Assembly: GCF_034259325.1 (NCBI RefSeq)
Contig: NZ_JAXIVS010000003.1
Coordinates: 62,001-126,000, forward strand
DNA: 64,000 bases
Source of the DNA: Hyalangium ruber
Lineage (GTDB): Bacteria > Myxococcota > Myxococcia > Myxococcales > Myxococcaceae
Direction of reading: 5' to 3'
The stretch's first letter is position 1. The number at the start of each line of letters is the position of its first letter. The notes under the pieces were generated by a model. The model was not told the DNA's origin, made no database searches, and saw only the letters and a program-made list of their open reading frames with translations. Position numbers and translations under genes: made by a program. This document shows, piece by piece, positions 27,620 through 35,442 of the stretch.

Positions 27620-29455
27620 TCAGGCAACGAGCTCCGTGAAAGACACCCTGCCTCCCGCCACCAACCGCTTCACCGCTGACACCAGCTCGTCGTGGCCACG
27701 TCGAGCCATGCGGAACTGATCCGCCGGGGAGCTGAACGCCATGTTGGCGCGCACGGCGTTCTGCATGGACGGGGCGAGCTTGCTGATGAAGCTCTCTCGC
27801 CAGGCCGGGTGCTGCACCGAGTACCAGCCCGCCAGCCCCTGGACATCCACCTCGAGCAGCATGTCCGCCTGGAGGTCCTGGGGCAGCTTCAGGAGCATGT
27901 CCGGGTACAAGATGTCCTGGTACCAAGACGGGAAGGCACCGCTCGAGCGCTTGAGCATGCTCGTCAGGAGCGCCTGGCGATCCTCGGCGCCGACATACGT
28001 CAAGAGAACGGACAGCGCTCCGGCCGCATCGAACGCGTGTCCCCGGTCACGGATGGCGTCCGGCGCTGGCCTCGGAGGCGCCGGCAGTGAGCGGCCGGCC
28101 CGCGCGGCGTCCAACGCCTCGAACAGATAGCCCTGCTCCTCGTTGGACATGCGATTGGACGACAACAACTGGCTCGCCACCTGCACCTGGAGCTCGGGAG
28201 AGAGCGTGCGCGCCACCTCGTGCTGGAAGGCAGGCGGCACCAGGGCAAAGAGAAGCGCCCCGTGGCGCGGCGTCAGGCTCTCGATCAGGTGCGCGATGCC
28301 GCTGCTTCCGAACTCCTCGTGAATGCTCCGATAGCTCTCCGCATCCGACTGGGAGAGCAGTGACGCGGAGATGGCGTGGTGATTGAGCTTGCGAAAGAAC
28401 GCGGCATCAGTGGGGAGCTGCTGCTCGTCCACATGCCGCAAGAACTCCGCGAACCCCACCTTGCGCACCGCGAGCTCACCTTCCGACGAGAAGGCCGAGG
28501 ACAGCTTGTCGCCAAAGAGGAAGATCGCCTTCGCGAGCAGCTCGAACTCTCCTGCCTTCAGCCATTGGCGGAGGAGCTCCACGACGACGCCCTTCTCTTT
28601 CGTCAGCTCGGCCTCTGTCATCCGGCTCGCCCACAGTCGCCGCTGCTCGGCGACAAACGCCGCCTCATCGCGCCCCTCCGCCGACGAGCCATCCGTCGCG
28701 GGGGCGTTCCCCGCGGCAGCGGACTCCTCCGATGCCGCTCGCTTGTCGAAGGTGCCGGCCGTCATCTGCGCCAGCATCGCCTTCTCCTCCAGCGACTCCT
28801 TCCCGAGGCGGCGAAGCGCCCAGATGATGAGCAACGCAGCCAGGGTTCCAAGGACCAGGGCGATCATCCACGAGAAGTGTGGCAGCAAGCTCACCCACAG
28901 CTCGCGCTGTGCGACGGTCGCGTCCCACTGGGCGGGAGGTGGAGAAGGCAGCGGGGGAGTCTCGACACGGGGCGGCTCGGGGACCGGCTCGGGCTTGGGG
29001 GCGGGGGGCTCGCTCAGCGTGGGAGAGATCGGCGCGAGGACCTGATGTCCCACGCTCACCTTGAGCCACCCCTTGGACAGGCGCTGCTCGAGTCGCCGGA
29101 CCAGCGCCTGGACATCCCGAGAGGCGACGGCCTTCTCGTGCGCGAAGTCACAGGACGCCTCGGTCAGGTACTCCTGTGCCGGGACACTTCCGGGGCCTTC
29201 GGATTGGCCGATCCCTGGAAGCGAGGAGGCACGCGGCATGTCCACCACCACATGGTCCCGGTAGACGCAGCCCTTGGAGACGCAGCGCTCGGTCGCACAG
29301 TCTCGCACCAGCGCCAGGTCGAACTGACGCTCGAGGGCGCGCAGCTCCAGGAGCACAGGCGAGGGAATGTGCTTCTGGGGCACCGGGACGGTGCTCTCCT
29401 GGGCCAGGGCACTGGACGACAGCGCGAGGAACAGACAGAGGACGAGGCTTCTCAT
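27620..29455 (-). CDS. Inner-membrane protein with cytoplasmic FliG-like rotor domain
   Basis: 611 aa. Signal peptide 1-18; periplasmic part about 19-194 with four cysteines and a Pro-rich linker (145-177); one transmembrane helix about 195-216; cytoplasmic part 217-611. Residues about 385-450 resemble the FliG middle domain. Residues about 480-607 follow FliG-C closely: 'DILYPDMLLKLPQDLQADM', then 'EVD', then 'WRESFISKLAPSMQNAVR', then 'AVKRLVAGGRVSF', matching E. coli FliG 'LREKFLRNMSQRAADILR' and 'IVRRLAETGEMVI'. In flagella FliG-C takes torque from MotA; here the neighbouring upstream genes encode MotA- and MotB-like stators. Start ATG overlaps the MotB-like stop (TGATG). Confidence 0.8.
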   Translation of the reverse strand: MRSLVLCLFLALSSSALAQESTVPVPQKHIPSPVLLELRALERQFDLALVRDCATERCVSKGCVYRDHVVVDMPRASSLPGIGQSEGPGSVPAQEYLTEASCDFAHEKAVASRDVQALVRRLEQRLSKGWLKVSVGHQVLAPISPTLSEPPAPKPEPVPEPPRVETPPLPSPPPAQWDATVAQRELWVSLLPHFSWMIALVLGTLAALLIIWALRRLGKESLEEKAMLAQMTAGTFDKRAASEESAAAGNAPATDGSSAEGRDEAAFVAEQRRLWASRMTEAELTKEKGVVVELLRQWLKAGEFELLAKAIFLFGDKLSSAFSSEGELAVRKVGFAEFLRHVDEQQLPTDAAFFRKLNHHAISASLLSQSDAESYRSIHEEFGSSGIAHLIESLTPRHGALLFALVPPAFQHEVARTLSPELQVQVASQLLSSNRMSNEEQGYLFEALDAARAGRSLPAPPRPAPDAIRDRGHAFDAAGALSVLLTYVGAEDRQALLTSMLKRSSGAFPSWYQDILYPDMLLKLPQDLQADMLLEVDVQGLAGWYSVQHPAWRESFISKLAPSMQNAVRANMAFSSPADQFRMARRGHDELVSAVKRLVAGGRVSFTELVA

Positions 29456-30081
29456 CAGTAGATCCTCACGACCACACGGCGGTGCCGGGCCAGGCGCTCC
29501 TGGGGGCTCAACCCCGTGAGCTGGTCTTCGGGCAGCGGCTTGGTATCGGCATAGCCTTCGACTCGAATGCGCGAGCGTGAAATCCCGACCTCCTCGAGCC
29601 GCTGCCGCACCACGATGGCGCGTGCGCTGGAGAGCTCCCAGTTCGTGGCGAACAGGCCGCCGCTCACGATGGGGGTCGAGTCCGTGTGCCCCTCGACCGC
29701 GAAGGAGTACTTCGTCGAGTAGGGCGCGAGCACCTGCAGCATCGAGGTGACGGTCTGCTCGAACTGGGAGCGGATCTGGGCCTTGCCCGGGTCGAAGACC
29801 AGCCCCGAGTTGAGCGAGAGTTCGAGCCCCTCGTCGGAGACCGTCGTATGCACCAGATCCTGCATCTGCTTCTGCGCGATCTGCGCGTCGATCTCCCGTC
29901 GAATGGCATCAAGGCTGGCGGGGCTCTCGCTCCCTGACATGCCCTTGACGATCTGCTGCATCCGGCCCTTGCTGAGGTTGGCCGCGGAGAGCAACAGCAC
30001 GAAGAAGAGCAGCAGATTGGTGATCAAGTCCGCGTAGCTGAGGAGCCAGCCCTCCTCATGTTCTTTCCGGCGTCGGAGCAT
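29455..30081 (-). CDS. MotB/PomB-like stator protein with OmpA domain
   Basis: 208 aa. A basic N terminus precedes 'SYADLITNLLLFFVLLLSAANLSK', which carries the ion-binding Asp (D18) at the MotB D32 position; 'FFVLLLS' is typical of PomB. After a linker comes an OmpA-like peptidoglycan-binding domain with 'FAVEGHTDSTPI', 'NWELSSARAIVV', 'RIRVEGYADTKP' and 'RHRRVVVRI'. It would anchor the stator to the cell wall. It starts 3 nt after the MotA-like stop and overlaps the FliG-like start. It is shorter than flagellar MotB, mainly in the linker. Confidence 0.93.
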   Translation of the reverse strand: MLRRRKEHEEGWLLSYADLITNLLLFFVLLLSAANLSKGRMQQIVKGMSGSESPASLDAIRREIDAQIAQKQMQDLVHTTVSDEGLELSLNSGLVFDPGKAQIRSQFEQTVTSMLQVLAPYSTKYSFAVEGHTDSTPIVSGGLFATNWELSSARAIVVRQRLEEVGISRSRIRVEGYADTKPLPEDQLTGLSPQERLARHRRVVVRIY

Positions 30082-30084
30082 GGT

Positions 30085-30822
30085 CTACCCCGCCCTCGAC
30101 TCCGCCCTCGGCGCGCTTGCGCCGCGAGCGATGAGCTCGTTCGCGCTCTTCTCGCAGCGATCGAGGAAGCCCAGCCGCTCATCGAGCAGGCCGTTGAGGA
30201 AGTGGCCGATGGGCCCGGCGACACCCGCGCCGAAGGCGACCCCGTAGAGCGTCGCGAGCAGGGCAAGGGACATCGCGGCGCCGATGTTGAGGTTGTCCGC
30301 GCTCATGTTGCGGAAGAGCTGGATCATGCCCGTGATGGTGCCCACCATCCCAAACGCCGGTCCCAGCTTGGAGAGCATCTCCCAGTTGCTAATCGCCGGC
30401 TGCCAGCGGGTGATCTCCTCGTGCCGGAGCTCCAGGAACTCCTTGGCGCTGGCGGCCTCGGGAGCACGATTCAGGATGAGGTCGACCAGCTGCCGGATCG
30501 CCTCGAAGCGGCTCTTCTCCGCGAGCGCGAGCGCCTGGCCTCGCTTGCCCTCGCGCCACAGCGCACAGAACTGCTCCCGCTCCTTCTCCATCGCCGACGT
30601 CAGCCGCCCGAAGGATTTCAGGCCTGGGATGATCTCTCGCAGGCAGAGGACGGTGCGCAGCGCCGTCGTGCTGCTGGAGCTGACCAGCACCGCCGCGCAT
30701 GAGCCCACCAGCACCATGACCAAGGCATGGGCGTCGAACGCGGAGATGACCTGCGCGTCTGAGCGGTCCTTGAACCCGAACCAGACGATGAACCCCAAGA
30801 GAACAAGGCCAATGATTTGCAC
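30085..30822 (-). CDS. MotA/PomA-like stator channel protein
   Basis: 245 aa, GTG start with AGGAGG 6 nt upstream. Topology is MotA-type: TM1 about 2-17, TM2 31-50, a charged cytoplasmic loop (51-148), TM3 150-170 and TM4 181-204. ExbB/TolQ have only three segments. 'LGPAFGMVGTITGMIQLF' and 'ALLATLYGVAFG' match MotA/PomA/MotP TM3 and TM4; T162 and T191 stand where sodium-type stators carry Thr. With the MotB-like partner it would form a 5:2 ion-driven motor. Sodium specificity is only a suggestion. Confidence 0.92.
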   Translation of the reverse strand: MQIIGLVLLGFIVWFGFKDRSDAQVISAFDAHALVMVLVGSCAAVLVSSSSTTALRTVLCLREIIPGLKSFGRLTSAMEKEREQFCALWREGKRGQALALAEKSRFEAIRQLVDLILNRAPEAASAKEFLELRHEEITRWQPAISNWEMLSKLGPAFGMVGTITGMIQLFRNMSADNLNIGAAMSLALLATLYGVAFGAGVAGPIGHFLNGLLDERLGFLDRCEKSANELIARGASAPRAESRAG

Positions 30823-30832
30823 GCGAAACCTC

Positions 30833-31462
30833 CTACTTCCCTTGGCGCTGGAGCTCTTCCAGCTTCTTGCGAACTTCTGGATCGCTCTCGATCGCCTCGA
30901 CCTGCTCGTAGATTTCGATGGCCTTGTCGCGCTCCCCCATCATCAGCAGCAGCGACGCCTTCGCGCGCAGGAACTCCGGATGAGACTTGTAGCGTTGCAG
31001 CACCACCTCGCACCACTCGAGCGCGAGCTGGTAGTTGCCACCCTTGACCGCCTCCTGCATCAGGGTGCGGGCGCGGGTGATGCTCACCTCCGGCGCGCTT
31101 TCATCGACTCGCAACCCCCTCGCGCGATAGGCCTCGATGAGCGTCGTGTCCGCCTGCGTGGGAGGCGGCGGAACCACCCGCGTCGCCGGGATGGTCTTCA
31201 CATCGGGCCTCCCGGCGCCGTGCTCGATGACGATGCGCTGTCCCGTCGACAGCACCGGCACATCGACCTCGGTGATGATGTTGCCGTCGTTCCACCGGAC
31301 CTTCATCACCGTGGTGGAGCCGAAGCCGAGCGGCCGCGTCAGGTTCCCCTCTTCCTTGAGCGCCGGGTGTTTCTGGGGCTCGGGCTCGATGAGGTAGTAG
31401 GTGTAGTTGCGCGCCGAGCAGGACACGAGCAGCGGCAGGATGAGGACGAAGAGTCGGCTCAT
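30833..31462 (-). CDS. Lipoprotein with C-terminal tetratricopeptide-like repeat
   Basis: 209 aa. The lipoprotein signal 'MSRLFVLILPLLVSC' has lipobox L-V-S-C. A beta-rich middle section (about 45-100) is followed by helical TPR-like units, 'GNYQLALEWCEVVLQRYKSHPEFLRAKASLL' interrupted by standard TPR spacing and 'GERDKAIEIYEQV'. It overlaps the upstream gene by 4 nt and lies 10 nt before the MotA-like gene. It may assemble or brace the stator-associated periplasmic structure (inference). Confidence 0.78.
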   Translation of the reverse strand: MSRLFVLILPLLVSCSARNYTYYLIEPEPQKHPALKEEGNLTRPLGFGSTTVMKVRWNDGNIITEVDVPVLSTGQRIVIEHGAGRPDVKTIPATRVVPPPPTQADTTLIEAYRARGLRVDESAPEVSITRARTLMQEAVKGGNYQLALEWCEVVLQRYKSHPEFLRAKASLLLMMGERDKAIEIYEQVEAIESDPEVRKKLEELQRQGK

Positions 31463-32421
31463 GGCAGAAAGGGCAACAGAGAGACGTTCATGAGGGAGAA
31501 GCCAATCCCCACCTGGCCATTGGTGGACGCGGAGAGGGTGATGCCGTAGTTGGACCTGGCGATGGGCACGCGGACCATGAAGACCGCCGTCAGCAGCGGG
31601 TCGAGGACCTCCACGTCCTCACCGCTGATGCCGCGCACCAGGCCGGTGGGAAGGCTCATCAGGACCTTGGCGCCAACCGAGATGTTGAAGGCGCTGGGGA
31701 TGACTCGGTAGTAGGCCCCTCCCAATCCGAGCACCGGATCGTACAGGGACAGCGAAAACCCGGAGAGGTTGGCGTTGGTCTCTCCCCACTGCTCCATCCA
31801 ATCGAGAGAGACGTGCTGGCCGGGGTAGATCGTCACATCAAAGAAGGCGTGCGTGATGCTGTCGCCCCGAGCCCGGCGGTCGAGCTCCCGGATGAGCGAG
31901 AGGTTGCGTCGCGTCCGCGCCGAGCCGCTCATCGCCGCGTCGAAGTTCTCCGCGAGCAGGATACGGCTGTTGTGAAGATCGATGATCCGCAGCGACACAC
32001 CCTCGGTCGTCTCATCGAGCCAGATGGCGGTGCGAGCGGGCGCTGAGCTGCCTCGGCTCGTTTCGTCCAAGCGGGTGATCTCGGCTGCACCCAGATTCGT
32101 CGTGACCTGCTCGACCAGGCCCTCCTGGACATAGGTGCGAGGCGCCATACAGGCGTCACAGGCGCGAAGCCCCGCGGCGCCGAAGACGCGCACCAACGTG
32201 GACAGTGCCTCGGTCGGATACCAGGTCCTCGTCTCCTCGAACGCGGGGTTGACGCTGACGACGATCGCCGGCAGGAGCTCCTTGACTCCCAAGCCCCCCT
32301 CCTCGAGCCGCAGCGTGAGGGTCTCATCGAGACGTGAGAGCGCCTCGCGGCTCGCCTCGCGCTGGGCGAGGGCCGCCGTGGGGAGCAATGCGCAGAGGAG
32401 CGCGAGCCGAGCTAGAAGCAA
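31459..32421 (-). CDS. Exported protein with CxxC domain and barrel-like C-terminal half (paralogue 1)
   Basis: 320 aa, TTG start at 32,421 with GGAGG 7 nt upstream; no ATG fits. A signal peptide (LLARLALLCALLPTAALAQ) is followed by a domain with C-x-x-C ('CDAC') and 'TAIWLDETTEGVSLRIIDLHNSRILLAE', an arrangement reminiscent of CsgG- or FlgO-like periplasmic domains. The C-terminal half alternates like a beta-barrel. The next gene upstream encodes a protein of the same plan. Function unknown. Confidence 0.75.
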   Translation of the reverse strand: MLLARLALLCALLPTAALAQREASREALSRLDETLTLRLEEGGLGVKELLPAIVVSVNPAFEETRTWYPTEALSTLVRVFGAAGLRACDACMAPRTYVQEGLVEQVTTNLGAAEITRLDETSRGSSAPARTAIWLDETTEGVSLRIIDLHNSRILLAENFDAAMSGSARTRRNLSLIRELDRRARGDSITHAFFDVTIYPGQHVSLDWMEQWGETNANLSGFSLSLYDPVLGLGGAYYRVIPSAFNISVGAKVLMSLPTGLVRGISGEDVEVLDPLLTAVFMVRVPIARSNYGITLSASTNGQVGIGFSLMNVSLLPFLP

Positions 32422-33608
32422 ACCGACACCTCCACGCCCAGGGAGTGGAACTGGATGAGGCCCAGATCCAGGTAGTCGCCAATTGCCGGGGCATTGCCCA
32501 TTGAAGGCAGCGTCTCCAGGAAGATTCCGGCGCCGATCCGGTTCTTGAGGCGAAGCTCGAGCCCCAACTGGAATGCGCCAAACGTCGCATCCGGCTCCAG
32601 GCCCGTGAGCTGCCCCAGGAGATCATTCAGATCCGGAACCTCTTCTTGGAAGACCAGCGCGCTCTGTCCGTGGATGGAGATCACCGAACCGCCGACGAAC
32701 GCATAGAGATCGGGCCCTGTCAGTGAGCTCGTCGAGCCAGAGATGAGCCGAGAGACACGCCCTTGTGCCAGCCAGCCGACATGGAGCTCGGGCGCCCAGC
32801 TGAACCCCACCGAGAAGCTTCCCACCCACGAGCGCGCCTGGGTGAGCGAGCCTTCGACGCCAGCCTGGAGCCAGGGAAATGGCGTGGCCCGCACCGCGGC
32901 GGATCCCGTGGCGTAGGTACGTACACCGATTCGAATGGGCACCAGGTACAGGCCCCGCCCCCGCAGCGCATCGACATACTCCCGATGCGCCTCCGCCGAG
33001 CTCTTCAGGCGGTCTCCGCTGCGCAGCAGAGCCGGCGAGGAGGTCGAGGTGGAGAGCGTCTTCGCATAGATGATGGGCAACGCCGGTTCGAGGCCGGTGA
33101 TGCGCGCGCGCAGCACCAGCGCGGAGCCCTCGATCTCGAAGTCGAGGAAGAGGGCGTGCCGGCTCCCAGAGAGGGTCCCCACCGTGGAGAGGGCCTCCGG
33201 CTCGTCGACCCCGCGCGCCACGATGGTGCCCTTTGCGCCTGAGTGCACCACCACGGAGGTACACTGCGGGCAGTGCGTGAGCGCGACCCGGGTGCGCGGG
33301 TTCTTCACGATGAGGGCCGCGAAGTGGTTCTCGACGAGGGCCTGCATCCCGCTGCCGAAACCGACCGGCACGCTGACGCCGGCGAGCACCACCGGGGTCT
33401 CGAGGGCGAACACGGGTTGCTCGGTCCAACCGAAGACGAGCTCGTCGAGCAGATCGTAGGCCTGGAGCTGGATCTGCGTCGCGATCTCCCCACGCAGGGC
33501 CTCCATCTGGGCTTGCTGAGCGGCTGTGATCGGCGAATCCTCCGCCTCGACGGCGGTCGGCAGCACGACGAGGAGCAAGCTCAGGAAGGCGCGTCTCACT
33601 GGAGCCAT
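32412..33608 (-). CDS. Exported protein with CxxC domain and outer-membrane barrel-like half (paralogue 2)
   Basis: 398 aa from ATG 33608, overlapping the upstream gene by 13 nt. Signal peptide 'MAPVRRAFLSLLLVVLPTAVEA'. The N-terminal domain carries 'CPQC' and a later 'SRHALFLDFEIEGSALVLRARI' segment, matching the plan of the downstream neighbour. The C-terminal half is rich in alternating strands and ends 'LGVEVSVCF', a barrel-type terminal Phe. It is probably a duplicated outer-membrane component of the motor-like operon (inference). Confidence 0.75.
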   Translation of the reverse strand: MAPVRRAFLSLLLVVLPTAVEAEDSPITAAQQAQMEALRGEIATQIQLQAYDLLDELVFGWTEQPVFALETPVVLAGVSVPVGFGSGMQALVENHFAALIVKNPRTRVALTHCPQCTSVVVHSGAKGTIVARGVDEPEALSTVGTLSGSRHALFLDFEIEGSALVLRARITGLEPALPIIYAKTLSTSTSSPALLRSGDRLKSSAEAHREYVDALRGRGLYLVPIRIGVRTYATGSAAVRATPFPWLQAGVEGSLTQARSWVGSFSVGFSWAPELHVGWLAQGRVSRLISGSTSSLTGPDLYAFVGGSVISIHGQSALVFQEEVPDLNDLLGQLTGLEPDATFGAFQLGLELRLKNRIGAGIFLETLPSMGNAPAIGDYLDLGLIQFHSLGVEVSVCF

Positions 33609-34237
33609 TTCCACTTGCCCTGCGCGCACAGCCCGGCATGGAGCTGGGTCTCTCGCTCGTCGACCAGCATCACCCCCAAGAAGACGTCCCGCTCCGTGAG
33701 CACGCCCTCGGCGAAGTAGCGCGCGCAGGCCAGCGGGTAGGCCTGGTTCGGGGGCAGCTTCCACAAGACCGCGATGTCCCCGGCAGCGAGCACGGGCACC
33801 CGGTCCGAGACCTTGCGGCCGCGCTCGACGAGCGCTGTCCTCGCGGCCACGGAGATCTTCGCCGCCACCGCCGGCTGCGGATAGAAGGCATCCACGTGCC
33901 AGGTGAGTTCACCCGCCTCGTGGGCGCTCGCGATCTGGGTGATGTCGCCCACCGACTGGCGGAGTGAAGCGAGGATCACCTCGTCTCGGGCCGGCCGCTC
34001 GCCGATGCGCATGAAGCGCCTGGAACAGGCGAGCGCATCGGTGACCTCCCACGTGCCTCGGGCTGACGGTTCGGGGACCTGCTCCGGAAAGCGCTCGTGA
34101 GCCTCGGCCTGGCTGAGGCGCGTGCATTCGAGGTTCCGGGCTTCTTCCTTGCTCTGGAAGATCCCCGGGGATGGGTCGTAGGCCCGTCCCATGAAGACCG
34201 GCAGAGGCATCAGGAGCATGATCAGAAGGGTCTCCAT
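33596..34237 (-). CDS. Exported protein of unknown function
   Basis: 213 aa from ATG 34237; the frame is open further upstream but overlaps the preceding gene. A hydrophobic N terminus (METLLIMLLMPLPVFMG) suggests export. The mature part has three or four cysteines and a mixed alpha/beta pattern, with no motif I recognise. It lies 8 nt after the lipoprotein gene and overlaps the next by 13 nt, so it is the second gene of the coupled operon. Confidence 0.7.
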   Translation of the reverse strand: METLLIMLLMPLPVFMGRAYDPSPGIFQSKEEARNLECTRLSQAEAHERFPEQVPEPSARGTWEVTDALACSRRFMRIGERPARDEVILASLRQSVGDITQIASAHEAGELTWHVDAFYPQPAVAAKISVAARTALVERGRKVSDRVPVLAAGDIAVLWKLPPNQAYPLACARYFAEGVLTERDVFLGVMLVDERETQLHAGLCAQGKWKWLQ

Positions 34238-34245
34238 CGGTCTCT

Positions 34246-34947
34246 CTACGGGGAGGGCTGAGCCTCTTGAGCTCGGGGCGGCTCCTCGAAGCCGCGCATC
34301 ACCCATGAACGCATGCGTGCATTGAACGCGAGCTGGCTGAGCTGCCCGTGGAAGTCTTTCGAGAAGTCCTTCTTGGGCGCGTCGCCCGTGAGATCCTCCT
34401 CATCGGAGCGAACGAGCAGGTCCAGCGTGCCGTTCACCGCCCAGAGGCCGACACCGCAATAGCGCACGAAGCGCCCTTGCAAGGTGTCCGAGGCGAGCAG
34501 AAAGCCGCTGGAGTCCCGAATCGTGATCTCCTGAGAGAACGTAGACTCGGTGATGGCGGGTACGAGCGTGAGGGTCAGCCCCGACAAGGCCCACAGGAGC
34601 GCGCTGTTCTCCTCGTGTACCAGCCGGGCTTTCAGATCGATGATCAGATCGGGCTTCTTCCCCCCTTGGTCATCCCGGGTGGACCTGCCTGCGCGCGGGA
34701 CCTCGACCTCGACCTCGGCGCCCTGGTTCGCGAAGAGCGAGCGGACGTTGCGGCAGAGCTGCTCGGCATCATCCGGCTGGAGGTAGTCGCCGGGGATGCA
34801 GCGGACCAGCATGCGTTGCCCCTCGAAGTTGGCGACCCGCGGGTCCACCACCACCGGGCGCTGCAGCGAGACGAGGGGTTGGTAGACCGTCACGCAGCCC
34901 GAAGACAGCACGGCCAGGAGCCATGGCACGCAGGCGCGGAACCACAC
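34246..34947 (-). CDS. Lipoprotein, first gene of the motor-like operon
   Basis: 233 aa from GTG 34947, chosen because it gives an 18-residue signal ending in 'VLSSGC'; an ATG at 35,037 would leave an implausibly long leader. The mature part has 'DDAEQLCRNVRSLFANQGAEVEVEV', then 'KPDLIIDLKARLVHEENSALLW' and a hydrophobic stretch 'ALSGLTLTLVPAI'. It resembles outer-membrane assembly lipoproteins in general shape, but I cannot name a family. It begins a run of twelve minus-strand genes with gaps of at most 10 nt. Confidence 0.7.
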   Translation of the reverse strand: MWFRACVPWLLAVLSSGCVTVYQPLVSLQRPVVVDPRVANFEGQRMLVRCIPGDYLQPDDAEQLCRNVRSLFANQGAEVEVEVPRAGRSTRDDQGGKKPDLIIDLKARLVHEENSALLWALSGLTLTLVPAITESTFSQEITIRDSSGFLLASDTLQGRFVRYCGVGLWAVNGTLDLLVRSDEEDLTGDAPKKDFSKDFHGQLSQLAFNARMRSWVMRGFEEPPRAQEAQPSP

Positions 34948-35442
34948 ACGAACGGAGTGCCGGCTTGTGCTGAGAGGGCGGGGGGGCACGTGCCCCCCGC
35001 GAGCAACAATCGCGCCAACTTGCAGTGATAGAGCCATGAATTGCCCTGCGCGCCCCGCAGGCTGGGAGAGAACCGCGACACCCATGTCCTGGTTTCAAGC
35101 CTTCTGGGCCATCTTGGTGGACGAAAGAAGAGACTACCAGACGCTAGGAGCGCTCGCTGCTGCCCACCTGCTGGGGCTCGACCTGGGCGAGGTGCCGCAC
35201 GAGGTGACGCACGCCGTTCCTGGTCAGGCTCGCCAGCCCTCCAGGGCACCGGCCGAGGGGTTTGCGCTCGAAACGCTGCCGGGGCTCGGCCACGATGCCG
35301 CCCAGGAGGAGGCGAACAATGAACGTCTCGAGCACCGCGCGTTCGACAACGGGCTCCTCTTCGTGCGCTACAGGGTCCTCAGCCGAGGCAATGGCCAGCC
35401 GCCTGCGACGTAGCGTCCTCCGACAGCGTGTGAGGAGAACCG
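34948..35442. other. 495-bp spacer between divergent units; no confident gene
   Basis: It must hold the promoters of the motor-like operon (left) and of the signal peptidase gene (right). A plus-strand open frame starting at ATG 35,084 could encode about 109 residues, with codon third positions less GC-biased than neighbouring genes and no recognisable domain. An opposite-strand frame over the same bases is equally open. I see no family match and treat it as non-coding or decayed sequence. Confidence 0.5.
34981..34998. promoter_or_regulatory. Perfect 18-bp palindrome upstream of the motor-like operon
   Basis: GGGGGGCACGTGCCCCCC is self-complementary along all 18 bases and centres on a CACGTG core. 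It lies 33 bp upstream of the first lipoprotein start and has no following T-run. It could be an operator for the twelve-gene operon or a stable hairpin in its leader. Confidence 0.45.

Noticed and set aside
27620-30822. Flagellar remnant, Zorya defence module, ExbBD/TolQR or AglRQS gliding motor
   Set aside because: No other flagellar genes; no ZorA-type long tail or ZorC/D/E genes; the MotA-like protein has four membrane segments, unlike ExbB/TolQ; AglRQS lacks a FliG-like partner.
35084-35413. Possible small gene in the spacer before lepB
   Set aside because: No recognisable domain, weaker codon bias than neighbours and equally open frames on the other strand; listed only as spacer content.
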